The notes beneath the pieces were generated by a model. The model made no database searches. It saw only the letters and a list, made by a program, of their open reading frames with translations, and was not told where the DNA came from. Of a stretch of 64,000 bases of DNA, positions 18,075-26,760 are shown piece after piece (the stretch's first letter is position 1; every line of letters begins with the position of its first letter). This stretch comes from Amylibacter marinus. Lineage in GTDB: Bacteria > Pseudomonadota > Alphaproteobacteria > Rhodobacterales > Rhodobacteraceae. Where the stretch lies: assembly GCF_030160015.1 (NCBI RefSeq), contig NZ_BSNN01000001.1, forward strand, positions 1 to 64,000. The letters are read 5' to 3'. The position numbers and the translations under genes were made by a program.

Positions 18075-18178
18075 AGGTGGCAATAGCGGGTTGGGCTGCC
18101 AACGGATTGCCAAATTAATTTAATTGAACTCTGGTATAGAAGGGGGCATATTAAGGGCAAGCAAATCATAGGTGACCT

Positions 18179-18610
18179 GTGACAACCACACCTGAAATGA
18201 TCAGCCAAGAATGGCTTAAAAAGGGCGGGGTGCGGCCTACGCGTCAGCGCCTTGATTTGGCGCGCCTATTGGTTGGGGATAACCAAAATAGGCACGTCTG
18301 TGCCGAGAGCCTGCATATGGCTGCAGCCGAGGAAAACCTAAGCGTTTCGCTGGCCACCGTTTACAATACCTTGCGTGTGTTTTGTGATGCAGGGCTGGTG
18401 AACGAGATCACCGTAGATGGACAGAAATCCTATTTTGATACCCGCACGGATGATCACCCGCATTTCTATTGGTCCGAGACTGCGGAACTATCAGATGCGC
18501 CAAAGGAATCCGTTCAGTTTGAAAAATTACCAGAGGCGCCAGAGGGCTACGAAATTGATCGGGTGGATGTGGTTATTCGGTTGCGTCGCAAGGCATCAGA
18601 CCCTCATTAA
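18179..18610 (+). CDS. irr: Iron-responsive Fur-family regulator Irr
   Basis: Fur-superfamily repressor/activator that senses haem availability in alphaproteobacteria; 143 residues. The winged helix (about 10-90) contains GGVRPTRQRLDLARLL and SLATVYNTLRVFCDAGLV, typical of Irr. The metal/haem region reads TRTDDHPHFYW, an H-P-H arrangement rather than the HHH found in Bradyrhizobium Irr. The start is GTG at 18179; an ATG at 18197 is an alternative. It is divergent from fabA, a conserved neighbourhood in Rhodobacterales. No cysteine-based N-terminal haem motif is seen. Confidence 0.9.
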   Translation: MTTTPEMISQEWLKKGGVRPTRQRLDLARLLVGDNQNRHVCAESLHMAAAEENLSVSLATVYNTLRVFCDAGLVNEITVDGQKSYFDTRTDDHPHFYWSETAELSDAPKESVQFEKLPEAPEGYEIDRVDVVIRLRRKASDPH

Positions 18611-18620
18611 ACAAATCGTG

Positions 18621-19478
18621 CTAGAACCATTGCCCCGGTTCCATCATCCCCAATTCCAGCAGTTGCTTTGCAGATTGGTCGAATTCGATTGAATTGGGCC
18701 AGCTAAAGCTGCGGATTTGGGCCCGCGATTCTGGGTTGTTCAGCAGATATTTAGCCGCGCGAAACGAACAGACACAGGTGGTCGGACTGTTGTGCCATTC
18801 GCATTGTACGGTTTCATATTCAGGAATGTTGAAAGTGAAATTTTGCCCCAGCTTTAATCCTTCGCTGGCCTTGAAAACGGATGCGTTGTTGATGCGGCGG
18901 CGCTCCCAGGGGATGTGTTCTTCAAAGCGCCAGCGTAAGCCACCAAATACATCTAGCTGGCGCGGAAGTGGCCCGAATTCGTCTCTTCTGGCGTGGGAAT
19001 AGTAGCCGATCCGATCAAGGTGGGCGTGCTGCGGTGCGAAATCCTGATCTGTATTGGTGATGCTTTCTGGATACAGATCGATGGTGGAGGCAAAGGCCGA
19101 TAAGCGTTTTTCCTCGTCTAGAAACCCAACGAAATCCCCGATACCGCGGGTGTCGCAAAACGGGAAGTACAGATATTCAGCGTTGAAACAATAGTGTATC
19201 CATGTGTTTGGAAACAGTCCAATATAGGTATTTACGATTGCAATGACCGCATCATTGGTCAAAATATCTGTTGTAACCCAAATCAAGCGATCATCATCTA
19301 AATCAGGCGTTAGCTCCGGATTGCCAAAGATGAAAATACGCTGAAATCCAAGGCCCATGGCATGGGTAATTGTATGGTGCAAGTTCACGTCGTCATCTGC
19401 AAAAATCAGAGCAATTGTCTTGGCTGATGCGCCCAATTTCTCTTGACTTTGAAGATGTGCGTAACTGAGCGTTTTCAT
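18621..19478 (-). CDS. Glycosyltransferase-like protein with degenerate DxD
   Basis: A 285-residue protein resembling the family-2-type glycosyltransferases common in Rhodobacterales: N-terminal DDVNLHHTITHAMGLGFQRI fits the donor-binding fold start, and YCFNAEYLYFPFCDTRGI (residues about 95-112) occupies the place of the usual DADEF-type motif, here N-A-E. The start at 19478 is chosen because AAGGAG lies 10 bases before it. The first codons of the longer frame (from 19535) lack such a site. It is convergent with irr. Function may be altered or lost if the metal-binding Asp is needed; family assignment is moderate. Confidence 0.55.
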   Translation of the reverse strand: MKTLSYAHLQSQEKLGASAKTIALIFADDDVNLHHTITHAMGLGFQRIFIFGNPELTPDLDDDRLIWVTTDILTNDAVIAIVNTYIGLFPNTWIHYCFNAEYLYFPFCDTRGIGDFVGFLDEEKRLSAFASTIDLYPESITNTDQDFAPQHAHLDRIGYYSHARRDEFGPLPRQLDVFGGLRWRFEEHIPWERRRINNASVFKASEGLKLGQNFTFNIPEYETVQCEWHNSPTTCVCSFRAAKYLLNNPESRAQIRSFSWPNSIEFDQSAKQLLELGMMEPGQWF

Positions 19479-19641
19479 AAAATTGAACTCCTTGACCGTT
19501 ACGCAGTTCTTACCTTGCGTCCTGTAAAGATACAATCATTGCCCTATCATGAATTTAGAATTTATTAATTAACACGCACTACTTGAATTGATTTTGTTAA
19601 GTCATATTTGGGGGTAAATAATCGTTTAAAGGAGTATTAGG

Positions 19642-20088
19642 ATGAAAGTTGATAGCCCTTCAGTTTCAGTCCAAGATCTGATTTCAAAACAGGTGGAAGG
19701 CCCCTATCAATTGGTCGCTTGTACGGCGCAAATTGTGTCTGCGGTTTTGATGAGTAAGCCACAAGATGCTAGCGAACTTCCTAAGCTTATTGATCAGGTG
19801 TTTTCACAGCTAAGTGGATTGCAAAATGGTGCGGCCTCGGATGTGCATGTTCTGCGCCCCGCCGTGAAGATCGAAGACAGCATCACCGAGGATTATATTA
19901 TTTGCCTCGAAGATGGTAAGAAATTCAAAATGCTAAAAAAGCATCTGATGTCGGTCTATGGCATGACGCCAAACGAATACCGCCGCAAATGGGATTTGGA
20001 TCCAGACTACCCCATGACCGCCCCAAGCTATGCCGCCAAACGCCAAGAGTTGGCCAAAAAAATCGGGCTTGGGCGCAAGCGCGGGTAG
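19642..20088 (+). CDS. mucR: MucR/Ros-family transcriptional regulator
   Basis: Alphaproteobacterial regulator of exopolysaccharide, motility and cell-cycle genes; 148 residues. The DNA-binding region is about 85-140, with YIICLEDGKKFKMLKKHL and MTPNEYRRKWDL. The zinc finger is degenerate: the second Cys is Asp (C-x2-D) and the second His position is not His, as in many MucR proteins where zinc is not essential. The start has AAGGAGT seven to thirteen bases upstream. The N-terminal half (about 8-50) is the oligomerisation region. It sits divergent from the glycosyltransferase-like gene, which could be a target. Confidence 0.92.
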   Translation: MKVDSPSVSVQDLISKQVEGPYQLVACTAQIVSAVLMSKPQDASELPKLIDQVFSQLSGLQNGAASDVHVLRPAVKIEDSITEDYIICLEDGKKFKMLKKHLMSVYGMTPNEYRRKWDLDPDYPMTAPSYAAKRQELAKKIGLGRKRG

Positions 20089-20171
20089 GTGGTTGGGATT
20101 GAACCCCGCTGCATTCTTGTGTACTGGCTGACGCAATCCTTAAATTTCGGCGATAGCGTCAGGCTAATAAC

Positions 20172-21494
20172 ATGTCCGCAGATAAAAAACTGTTTATAAA
20201 AACTTTCGGTTGTCAGATGAACGTCTATGACAGCGAACGCATGGTCACGGCCCTAGGCCAAGATGGGTATTCCGAGGTCTCCTCGCCCGAAGAGGCAGAC
20301 ATGATCCTGCTGAACACCTGCCATATTCGCGAGAAAGCCGCCGAGAAAATCTACTCTGACCTGGGCCGCTTTAAGCCGCTGAAAGCAAAGAACCCCGATT
20401 TGAAAATTGGCGTTGCTGGGTGTGTTGCACAGGCCGAGGGGGGCGAGATTATGCGCCGCCAACCCATGGTGGATATGGTTGTGGGCCCACAATCCTATCA
20501 CCGGCTGCCCGATATGGCACGATCCGTAGAACAAGGCAAAAAACCGATCGAGACCGATTTTCCCGAGGAAGATAAATTCGAGCACCTGCCACGTGGCCCC
20601 AAGATGAAGCGTGCCCCAGCAGCGTTCCTGACGGTCCAAGAGGGCTGTGATAAATTCTGTGCCTTTTGTGTTGTGCCCTATACACGCGGCGCCGAAAGCT
20701 CTCGGCCTGTGGCACAAATCATTGCCGAGGCGCGTGATTTGGTAGAGCGCGGCGTGCGCGATATCACGCTGCTTGGGCAGAATGTAAATGCATATCATGG
20801 TACGGGCGAGAACGGCGATCAAACCCTGCCACAACTGATTGATGCGTTGGCTGAGATCGAAGACTTGCACCGCATTCGTTTCACGACCTCGCATCCGAAT
20901 GACATGGATGATGCGCTGATCAATGCGCACCGCGATCAACCAAAGTTGATGCCATATCTGCATTTGCCGGTGCAGGCGGGATCAGACAAGGTGCTGAAAG
21001 CGATGAACCGCAAGCATACCGCTCAGAGCTATATCGAAATTATTGACCGGCTACGTGCCGCGCGCCCCGACATTGCCCTATCGGGTGATTTTATCGTTGG
21101 GTTCCCTGGTGAAACAGATGCCGATTTTGAGCAAACCTTGGATTTGGTGCGCCGGGTGAAATATGCCCAAGCCTATTCATTCAAATATTCCACTCGTCCC
21201 GGCACCCCTGCGGCGGATCGCAAGACTCAGGTGCCCGAAGATGTTAAATCCGAGCGCTTGAAGCGGTTGCAGGATTTGTTGTCAGAACAGCAAAGAGAAT
21301 TCATGCATTCCATGGTTGGGCGAACCTTACCTGTACTGCTGGAACGACCCGGACGCCTAGAGGGACAGCTGGTTGGGCGCTCGGAGTATCTGCACGGGGT
21401 GCATCTACAGGTAGATCAGCAGAAAATCGGTCAGGTCGTGAATGTGAAAATTGTTGCGGCTGATACGAATTCTCTAAAGGGCGAGTTGGCTTAA
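20172..21494 (+). CDS. miaB: tRNA-2-methylthio-N6-isopentenyladenosine synthase
   Basis: Radical-SAM methylthiotransferase that adds the 2-methylthio group to i6A37 of tRNAs reading UNN codons. In 440 residues: N-terminal UPF0004 domain with cluster cysteines C14, C50 and C84; radical-SAM cluster C159, C163 and C166 in [10 protein letters not shown]-terminal TRAM domain (about 375-437). Motif [14 protein letters not shown] identifies MiaB rather than MtaB/RimO. In many alphaproteobacteria it precedes phoH; here an OmpA/lipoprotein pair lies between. Confidence 0.96.
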   Translation: MSADKKLFIKTFGCQMNVYDSERMVTALGQDGYSEVSSPEEADMILLNTCHIREKAAEKIYSDLGRFKPLKAKNPDLKIGVAGCVAQAEGGEIMRRQPMVDMVVGPQSYHRLPDMARSVEQGKKPIETDFPEEDKFEHLPRGPKMKRAPAAFLTVQEGCDKFCAFCVVPYTRGAESSRPVAQIIAEARDLVERGVRDITLLGQNVNAYHGTGENGDQTLPQLIDALAEIEDLHRIRFTTSHPNDMDDALINAHRDQPKLMPYLHLPVQAGSDKVLKAMNRKHTAQSYIEIIDRLRAARPDIALSGDFIVGFPGETDADFEQTLDLVRRVKYAQAYSFKYSTRPGTPAADRKTQVPEDVKSERLKRLQDLLSEQQREFMHSMVGRTLPVLLERPGRLEGQLVGRSEYLHGVHLQVDQQKIGQVVNVKIVAADTNSLKGELA

Positions 21495-21711
21495 TATCCC
21501 ATGAGTACATAGTGATAGGTCGTAAAACAGCCTGTGATTGCGGGCGCTGTGCGGCATAAAATCGACAGGCAGTTAGGAATATTGCAATGCCTTGTCCTGT
21601 ATGTAACAGAGTGCTTGAAACTTGCGTTATTCTTGTTATCCTGTGCGCAATAATGGGTGCTTTAGGGCCCATCAATGTTTCGTATTAAGAAATCTAATAA
21701 AGGGGCAAAAT

Positions 21712-22308
21712 TTGTTTTCAACTTCCTTAAAAAATACCTGCTCAGGTTTGGTGGCTGCCGCGCTGTTGGTTGCCAGCAGTTCTGCAGGTGTTCATGCTGA
21801 CGGTCTGTCTGCTGATAATCCGACAACTGGACCCATCTCGGGCGAACGTTATGTACCAGCGGTATGGGTGGATCCTGATGGATGTGAACACTGGGTCATG
21901 GATGATGGTGTCGAAGGGTTTATGACGCCAAATGTAACACCAGATGGCAAACCAGTATGTCAACGCGGTAAGCGCTGCTTGGTTGCTAACTCGGATCAAT
22001 TCTTTGCGGTTAATAGCGCAACGGTTTCTGCTCAAGGCGCGGCCACATTGGCGGCATTCTTCAAGAAACAGCCGGGCACCAGCTATGTGATCGAAGGTCA
22101 CACAGATAGCGATGCAAGTGATGCGTATAACCTGTCATTGTCTAACAAACGTGCGGATGCGGTTGCGAAAATTGCCCGTGCAAATGGCGCCTCAAAGGTA
22201 GAAACCCGCGGCTACGGCGAGCGTAAGCCTATCGCATCAAACGATACTGCCGCTGGTAAGGCTAAGAATCGTCGTGTCGAAGTACAATGTGTCGGAGGTG
22301 CATCATGA
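21712..22308 (+). CDS. OmpA-family outer-membrane/periplasmic protein
   Basis: Envelope protein of 198 residues with a TTG start at 21712 (AAAGGGG just upstream; no ATG opens this frame near the signal peptide). After a Sec signal peptide (cleavage about residue 30, VHADG) comes a ~45-residue domain, AVWVDPDGCEHWVMDDG... ending GKPVC, then a C-terminal OmpA/MotB peptidoglycan-binding domain (about 85-195) with IEGHTDSDASDAYNLSLSNK and GYGERKPIASN. It should tether the outer membrane to the wall. The stop overlaps the start of the next gene, a lipoprotein with the same N-terminal domain. The short domain contains paired cysteines, possibly a disulfide. Confidence 0.85.
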   Translation: MFSTSLKNTCSGLVAAALLVASSSAGVHADGLSADNPTTGPISGERYVPAVWVDPDGCEHWVMDDGVEGFMTPNVTPDGKPVCQRGKRCLVANSDQFFAVNSATVSAQGAATLAAFFKKQPGTSYVIEGHTDSDASDAYNLSLSNKRADAVAKIARANGASKVETRGYGERKPIASNDTAAGKAKNRRVEVQCVGGAS

Positions 22309-22625
22309 GCCTAAAATTCACTGCACTAAGTTGTGCTATTGTGGTTGGTCTGTCAGGCTGTGTTGCAATTGATCCTGTGTTTTATAACATCAAGGACAAA
22401 ACCGTAGATACCGGTATCGATTCTGGGCCATTGTCCAATATGGTCGCTGGTATTTGGGTAGATCCACATGGGTGTGACCACTGGATTATCGATGATGGTG
22501 TAGAGGGTTACCTTTCTGCGCGCCTAAATGACAATGGGAAACCTGTTTGTTCAGGTGTTGCATTGCCAAACAATGCGATTGGCCCGTTCAAGCGCGGCGA
22601 ACCAAGCCGGATTGACGGCCGTTAA
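22305..22625 (+). CDS. Small lipoprotein sharing the WVDPxGC domain
   Basis: A 106-residue predicted lipoprotein. The signal ends in a lipobox GLSGC (Cys about residue 19), and a domain follows with GIWVDPHGCDHWIIDDG and then GKPVC, clearly related to that of the preceding OmpA-like protein. No peptidoglycan-binding domain is present. GGAGGTG lies 5 bases before the ATG, and the ATGA overlap couples it to the OmpA gene. It ends just before a perfect terminator, so the two form a two-gene unit. I do not recognise the domain's function; a paired envelope role is an inference from the shared domain. Confidence 0.8.
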   Translation: MSLKFTALSCAIVVGLSGCVAIDPVFYNIKDKTVDTGIDSGPLSNMVAGIWVDPHGCDHWIIDDGVEGYLSARLNDNGKPVCSGVALPNNAIGPFKRGEPSRIDGR

Positions 22626-22646
22626 GACCCCAAAAAATATCTTGAG

Positions 22647-22677
22647 AAAAGGCCACAGAAATTTCTGTGGCCTTTTT
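22647..22677 (+). terminator. Intrinsic terminator after OmpA/lipoprotein pair
   Basis: AAAAGGCCACAG (22647-22658) pairs with CTGTGGCCTTTT (22665-22676) across AAATTT, a 12-base perfect stem running into a T tract. It marks the end of the two-gene unit. Confidence 0.92.
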
Positions 22678-22754
22678 CATTTAATCAGCCTTGCAGGCTT
22701 TACGCGGATGCGGCATCATTCTTACATATAAACACACGCATTGGAGTACGTGAA

Positions 22755-23774
22755 TTGACAGCCAAGGTGAAAGCGCCTGCCGAAAATACCAAAACTGTTC
22801 CAGAAGCAGTTATTGCATTTCCAGATAATCGCCTGCTTATTGATTTATGCGGTGAATTTGACAAAAACCTGACCCAAGTTGAAACCGCTCTAGCCAGTCA
22901 AATCATTCGCCGTGGTAACGAACTAGCTGTTATTGGGGATGAGGACAGCGTCCAAAAAACCATTGATGTGGTTCGCGCAATGTATTTGCGCCTAGAACAA
23001 GGCAAAGACCTAGGGCCGGGCGATATCGATGCGATATTGCGGTTTGGAAATTCGGCGGATGGCACGGGCGCGCGTGATGGCGATCAGATTGAAATGTTCA
23101 AAGCGGGTGGGGTAGAATTCCGTACCCGTAAAAAAACAGTAGAGCCGCGTAGTCCAACCCAAAAGGCGTATATGGAGTTGCTGGGTGAGCACGAGCTGGT
23201 CTTTGGCCTTGGACCTGCGGGCACCGGCAAGACCTATATTGCGGTGGCGGCGGCGGTTTCCTTGTTTATTGAAGGCATGGTGGATAAAATCATTTTGTCG
23301 CGCCCAGCGGTCGAGGCTGGGGAGCGGTTGGGGTTTCTTCCAGGTGACATGAAGGAAAAGGTCGATCCCTACATGCAACCCCTTTATGATGCGCTGAATG
23401 ATTTTTTGCCAGCCAAACAGCTGGAACGCTTGATCGAGGAAAAGAAAATCGAGATAGCCCCGCTGGCCTTTATGCGTGGGCGAACCTTGGCAAATGCCTA
23501 TGTGGTATTGGACGAAGCACAAAATGCCACGACAATGCAGATGAAAATGTTTCTGACGCGTCTTGGCGAAGGCTCGCGGATGGCAATTACCGGTGACGTG
23601 TCGCAAATAGATTTGCCGCGGGGTGTGAAATCAGGTCTTGTTGAGGCCCGTGATGTTCTGCAGGATGTCGAGGGCATTGGGTTTGTTAAATTCAGTGCTG
23701 GCGATGTGGTACGTCATCCGATGGTCGCAAAAATCATTCGTGCATATGATGCTAAATACAGCCAAGATGACTAA
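22755..23774 (+). CDS. PhoH-family ATPase/nuclease-associated protein
   Basis: A 339-residue P-loop protein of the PhoH family (often called PhoH or YbeZ), linked in several bacteria to RNA metabolism with YbeY. Walker A is GPAGTGKT (153-160) and Walker B is VVLDEAQN near residue 254. The start is TTG at 22755, with GGAG eight bases upstream; no ATG or GTG gives the full frame. An N-terminal region of about 110 residues precedes the ATPase core. It overlaps ybeY by eight bases, the typical pairing. Confidence 0.93.
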   Translation: MTAKVKAPAENTKTVPEAVIAFPDNRLLIDLCGEFDKNLTQVETALASQIIRRGNELAVIGDEDSVQKTIDVVRAMYLRLEQGKDLGPGDIDAILRFGNSADGTGARDGDQIEMFKAGGVEFRTRKKTVEPRSPTQKAYMELLGEHELVFGLGPAGTGKTYIAVAAAVSLFIEGMVDKIILSRPAVEAGERLGFLPGDMKEKVDPYMQPLYDALNDFLPAKQLERLIEEKKIEIAPLAFMRGRTLANAYVVLDEAQNATTMQMKMFLTRLGEGSRMAITGDVSQIDLPRGVKSGLVEARDVLQDVEGIGFVKFSAGDVVRHPMVAKIIRAYDAKYSQDD

Positions 23775-24279
23775 TTCTGTTGAAGTTATTCTAGAGGATT
23801 CGCGCTGGGCACAGAGCGAACTTGACACACTTGCGCTGGGCGCATTTGATATCGTACTAAGGGATATCGGGTTGGCTGGGGGCTGGCACGTCAATGTTCT
23901 AGCCTGTGATGATGCCAAAATCCAACAGCTGAATGCGGATCATCGCCGCAAGGATGCAGCCACAAATGTTCTGTCATGGCCGAATGAAGAACTAGCCCCG
24001 GAAGCTCCTGGTGGGGTTCCAGATTTGCCGACGGTGAATGTATTCGGTGAAAACGAGTTGGGGGATATCGCAGTATCATTTGAGACCTGTCGCAAAGAGG
24101 CGCAGGCCAAGGGTATTTCGATGCGCGATCATGTAACTCATTTGCTGATCCATGGGTATTTGCATCTGTTGGGATATGATCACGAAACTGATGCGGATGC
24201 CACACTTATGGAAGGCAAAGAGATATTGCTTCTTGAAACTCTGGGTATATCAGACCCATATAGGGAAGATAAACCATAG
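23767..24279 (+). CDS. ybeY: Endoribonuclease YbeY
   Basis: Zinc-dependent endoribonuclease needed for 16S rRNA 3'-end maturation and ribosome quality control. The 170-residue product has the metal motif HGYLHLLGYDH, with H129, H133 and H139. The ATG at 23767 overlaps the end of the PhoH gene by eight bases and is chosen over longer upstream starts that lie inside that gene. An insertion (about 76-95, APEAPGGVPDLPT) before the metal site is typical of alphaproteobacterial YbeY. Confidence 0.95.
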   Translation: MTNSVEVILEDSRWAQSELDTLALGAFDIVLRDIGLAGGWHVNVLACDDAKIQQLNADHRRKDAATNVLSWPNEELAPEAPGGVPDLPTVNVFGENELGDIAVSFETCRKEAQAKGISMRDHVTHLLIHGYLHLLGYDHETDADATLMEGKEILLLETLGISDPYREDKP

Positions 24280-24299
24280 CCAAACCTTGGAAAGGACCA

Positions 24300-25148
24300 A
24301 TGGGCGACACAACTGACGGGTCTTCTATCGCGGCGCAAAGCGCGCAATTGACCTCTGAAAACAAATCAAATGGCTTTTTCCGCAGATTGTTCAAATCATC
24401 CGCGCAAAACAGGCCGCAGGCACTCCCCCCCTTAAATTCCTCACCCTCTATCGGGTTTCGCAAGCTGAAAAGTATGCGCGTAGAAGATGTGGCAATTCCG
24501 CGTGCGGATATTGTCTCTGCTGCTTCTGATATGGCCCTGTCCGATATTATCGCGGAATTTTCCAAAAGCGGGTATTCTCGCCTGCCGATTTATAGCGATA
24601 ACTTGGATAACCCTGTAGGTATGGTGCATCTCAAGGACATCGCCTTAAAATATGGATTTAATGGCAAGGGTCGCAGTTTCAGCATCGAGAAACTGTTGCG
24701 CCCCGTTTTGTTCGTTCCACCGTCTATGCCCTTGGATGTCTTGTTGCAAAAAATGCAGACCGAGCGCACCCATCTGGCCTTGGTCGTGGATGAATATGGC
24801 GGCGTGGATGGATTGGTAAGCATCGAGGATCTGATCGAGCAATTGGTTGGGGATATATCTGATGAGCATGATGTTCAAGATGTCGCGGAGTGGGTGGAAA
24901 CAGATCCGGGCATATATGTTTGCCAAGCCCGCGCATCACTGGCGGATTTCGAACAGGTCCTGGGGGTTGATTTGGCATCTGATACCGATGACGAAGATAT
25001 TGATACCCTTGGGGGGCTTGCTTGTGTTATGACGGGGCGTGTACCTGTGCGCGGCGAGGTCATTAGCCACCCTGCAGGATATGATTTTGAAATTCTCGAA
25101 GCAGACCCACGTCGTATTAAGAAAATTCGCGTATGCAAGCGGGGGTAG
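24300..25148 (+). CDS. CBS-domain protein, CorC/HlyC type
   Basis: A 282-residue cytosolic protein with two CBS domains (about 62-185) and a C-terminal CorC_HlyC (transporter-associated) domain (about 200-280). It lacks the DUF21 membrane domain, so it is the soluble CorC-like form associated with magnesium/cobalt efflux or envelope function. Motifs VPRADIVS-like IPRADIVSAAS and VDEYGGVDGLVSIEDLIEQLVGD (given as residues 162-184) are typical. It sits in the conserved order phoH-ybeY-corC-lnt with 20-28-base gaps, hence one operon. Confidence 0.92.
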   Translation: MGDTTDGSSIAAQSAQLTSENKSNGFFRRLFKSSAQNRPQALPPLNSSPSIGFRKLKSMRVEDVAIPRADIVSAASDMALSDIIAEFSKSGYSRLPIYSDNLDNPVGMVHLKDIALKYGFNGKGRSFSIEKLLRPVLFVPPSMPLDVLLQKMQTERTHLALVVDEYGGVDGLVSIEDLIEQLVGDISDEHDVQDVAEWVETDPGIYVCQARASLADFEQVLGVDLASDTDDEDIDTLGGLACVMTGRVPVRGEVISHPAGYDFEILEADPRRIKKIRVCKRG

Positions 25149-25176
25149 GTTGCTAAATTTACACTGAGGTACGCCA

Positions 25177-26676
25177 GTGAACTGGAAACAACGCTTTACA
25201 TTCATGGGCCTTGGTCTGGGGTTGGCTATTGGGCAAGCGCCGTTTGGCCTTAGCTTGGGCTATTTCCTTATTCTGCCATTCTTGGCCTTTGCTACCACAC
25301 AGGCCCCCAGTCCCCGTATCGGGCTGGCCATTGGCTGGTGGACGGGGCTTGGATATTTCGCGCTGACGCTTTCGTGGATTGTAGAACCCTTTTTCGTGAA
25401 ACCCGAGGTTCACGGCTGGATGGCGCCTTTTGCTCTTTTGTTTATGGCGGGGGGGCTTGCGTTGTTTTGGGGTATGGCATTTTATCTGTCGGTGCGCTGG
25501 TTTACCTGTGCTAAGAAACGGATAATTGGCTTGGCCATCCTGTGGGCATTTTTTGAATATTTGCGCGCTACGGTGCTAACTGGATTTCCCTGGGGGCATC
25601 TTAGCTATGCATGGTTAGGGACACCGTTTATTCAGCTGGTGTCTGTTTTCGGAATTCACGGGACTGGTCTCATTCTGATGTTGGTGGCCTTCTTGCCGGC
25701 ACTATTCGGCCCACGTATGTTTGTGGGCGCTGCATATGGCGCGGCGGTGCTAGCGGTGATCGCAGGGTGGGGTGTTTGGCGAATGCCCGCGCTTGATAAC
25801 CAAGGCTTGGGCGAAACCGTGGTGCGCATTGTACAACCCAATGCACCCCAGCATTTGAAATGGCGCCGCGATATGCGCGATGTGTTTTACCGCCGCCAGC
25901 TGGGGTATACTGCAGCCAAAACCGCGCGCCGGCCCGATATCGTGATTTGGCCAGAAACGGCATTGCCCTTTGTTATGCAGGATGAACTGCCCGCGCTGAA
26001 AGAGATTTCCAACGCTACGGGGCCGGAGACATCGTATATTTCTGGCATTGTGCGCAATCAAGGGGATGCGCATTTCAATTCTCTTATCTATGTCGATCCG
26101 CGCGGCGGGATGAATGCAATCTACGATAAACATCATCTTGTGCCTTTTGGTGAGTATTTCCCGATGGCGAGATTTTTTGAACGTTTCGGCCTTGCGGGCC
26201 TAACAGAACAGGCCGGCAGCTTTCAGGGGGGGGCTGGCCCACAGTTAATTGCGGGGCGCAATGTGCCCGATTTCCTGGCACTTATTTGCTACGAGGCTAT
26301 TTTCCCCAGCTATGCCCACAGTCCGGGTAAACGCCCCAAATGGCTGGTTCACATCACTAATGATGCATGGTTTGGAACCATCAGCGGGCCTTACCAGCAT
26401 CTTGCACAGTCGCGCGTCCGTGCGATCGAACAGGGGCTGCCAATGGCGCGCTCCGCCAACACTGGTATCAGCGCCATGATTGACGCCTATGGGCGGGTCG
26501 TGGATTTCCTGCCGCTACAGCAACAGGGATACATCGATGTCGCTTTACCAGCGCCCGCAGGTAAAACTCTATATTCACGGATTGGGGATTATGGGTTCTT
26601 GGGAATACTTCTGCTGGTTGTTTTGTTTTTAGGAACCATGCGTAGCAAAACCCCAATTCTACGGGAAAGTGATTGA
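25177..26676 (+). CDS. lnt: Apolipoprotein N-acyltransferase
   Basis: Final step of lipoprotein maturation: N-acylates the lipidated cysteine in the inner membrane, so that lipoproteins can be sorted to the outer membrane. The 499 residues have an N-terminal membrane region (about 1-215, six to seven helices) and a periplasmic nitrilase-fold domain with the triad E260 (WPETALPF), K318 (YDKHHLVPFGE) and C371 (LICYEAIFP). A last helix lies near 475-492. The start at 25177 is a GTG. Downstream is the metK riboswitch, so metK is likely transcribed separately or by read-through. Confidence 0.95.
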   Translation: MNWKQRFTFMGLGLGLAIGQAPFGLSLGYFLILPFLAFATTQAPSPRIGLAIGWWTGLGYFALTLSWIVEPFFVKPEVHGWMAPFALLFMAGGLALFWGMAFYLSVRWFTCAKKRIIGLAILWAFFEYLRATVLTGFPWGHLSYAWLGTPFIQLVSVFGIHGTGLILMLVAFLPALFGPRMFVGAAYGAAVLAVIAGWGVWRMPALDNQGLGETVVRIVQPNAPQHLKWRRDMRDVFYRRQLGYTAAKTARRPDIVIWPETALPFVMQDELPALKEISNATGPETSYISGIVRNQGDAHFNSLIYVDPRGGMNAIYDKHHLVPFGEYFPMARFFERFGLAGLTEQAGSFQGGAGPQLIAGRNVPDFLALICYEAIFPSYAHSPGKRPKWLVHITNDAWFGTISGPYQHLAQSRVRAIEQGLPMARSANTGISAMIDAYGRVVDFLPLQQQGYIDVALPAPAGKTLYSRIGDYGFLGILLLVVLFLGTMRSKTPILRESD

Positions 26677-26715
26677 CGCACCCGCGTACAAGACGTAACC
26701 AAACCCCATCTGTCC

Positions 26716-26756
26716 TTGCAACGGCTTCCTGACGCAATGACCAAAATCACTGGAGC
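26716..26756 (+). promoter_or_regulatory. SAM/SAH riboswitch controlling metK
   Basis: Sequence and fold match the SAM/SAH class known from Rhodobacterales metK leaders. A four-base stem TTGC (26716-26719) with GCAA (26734-26737) encloses the conserved loop AACGGCTTCCTGAC. Loop bases GCTTC (26724-26728) can pair with GGAGC (26752-26756), forming a pseudoknot that includes the GGAG ribosome binding site of metK (start 26761). Ligand binding would stabilise the pseudoknot and block translation: feedback of S-adenosylmethionine on its own synthesis. The consensus and role are established knowledge; the pairing is read here. Confidence 0.9.
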
Positions 26757-26760
26757 AAAC

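Noticed and set aside
20253-20963. Open frame of 236 codons on the minus strand
   Set aside because: It lies antisense inside miaB, whose cluster cysteines and motifs are intact; no ribosome binding site or known motif.
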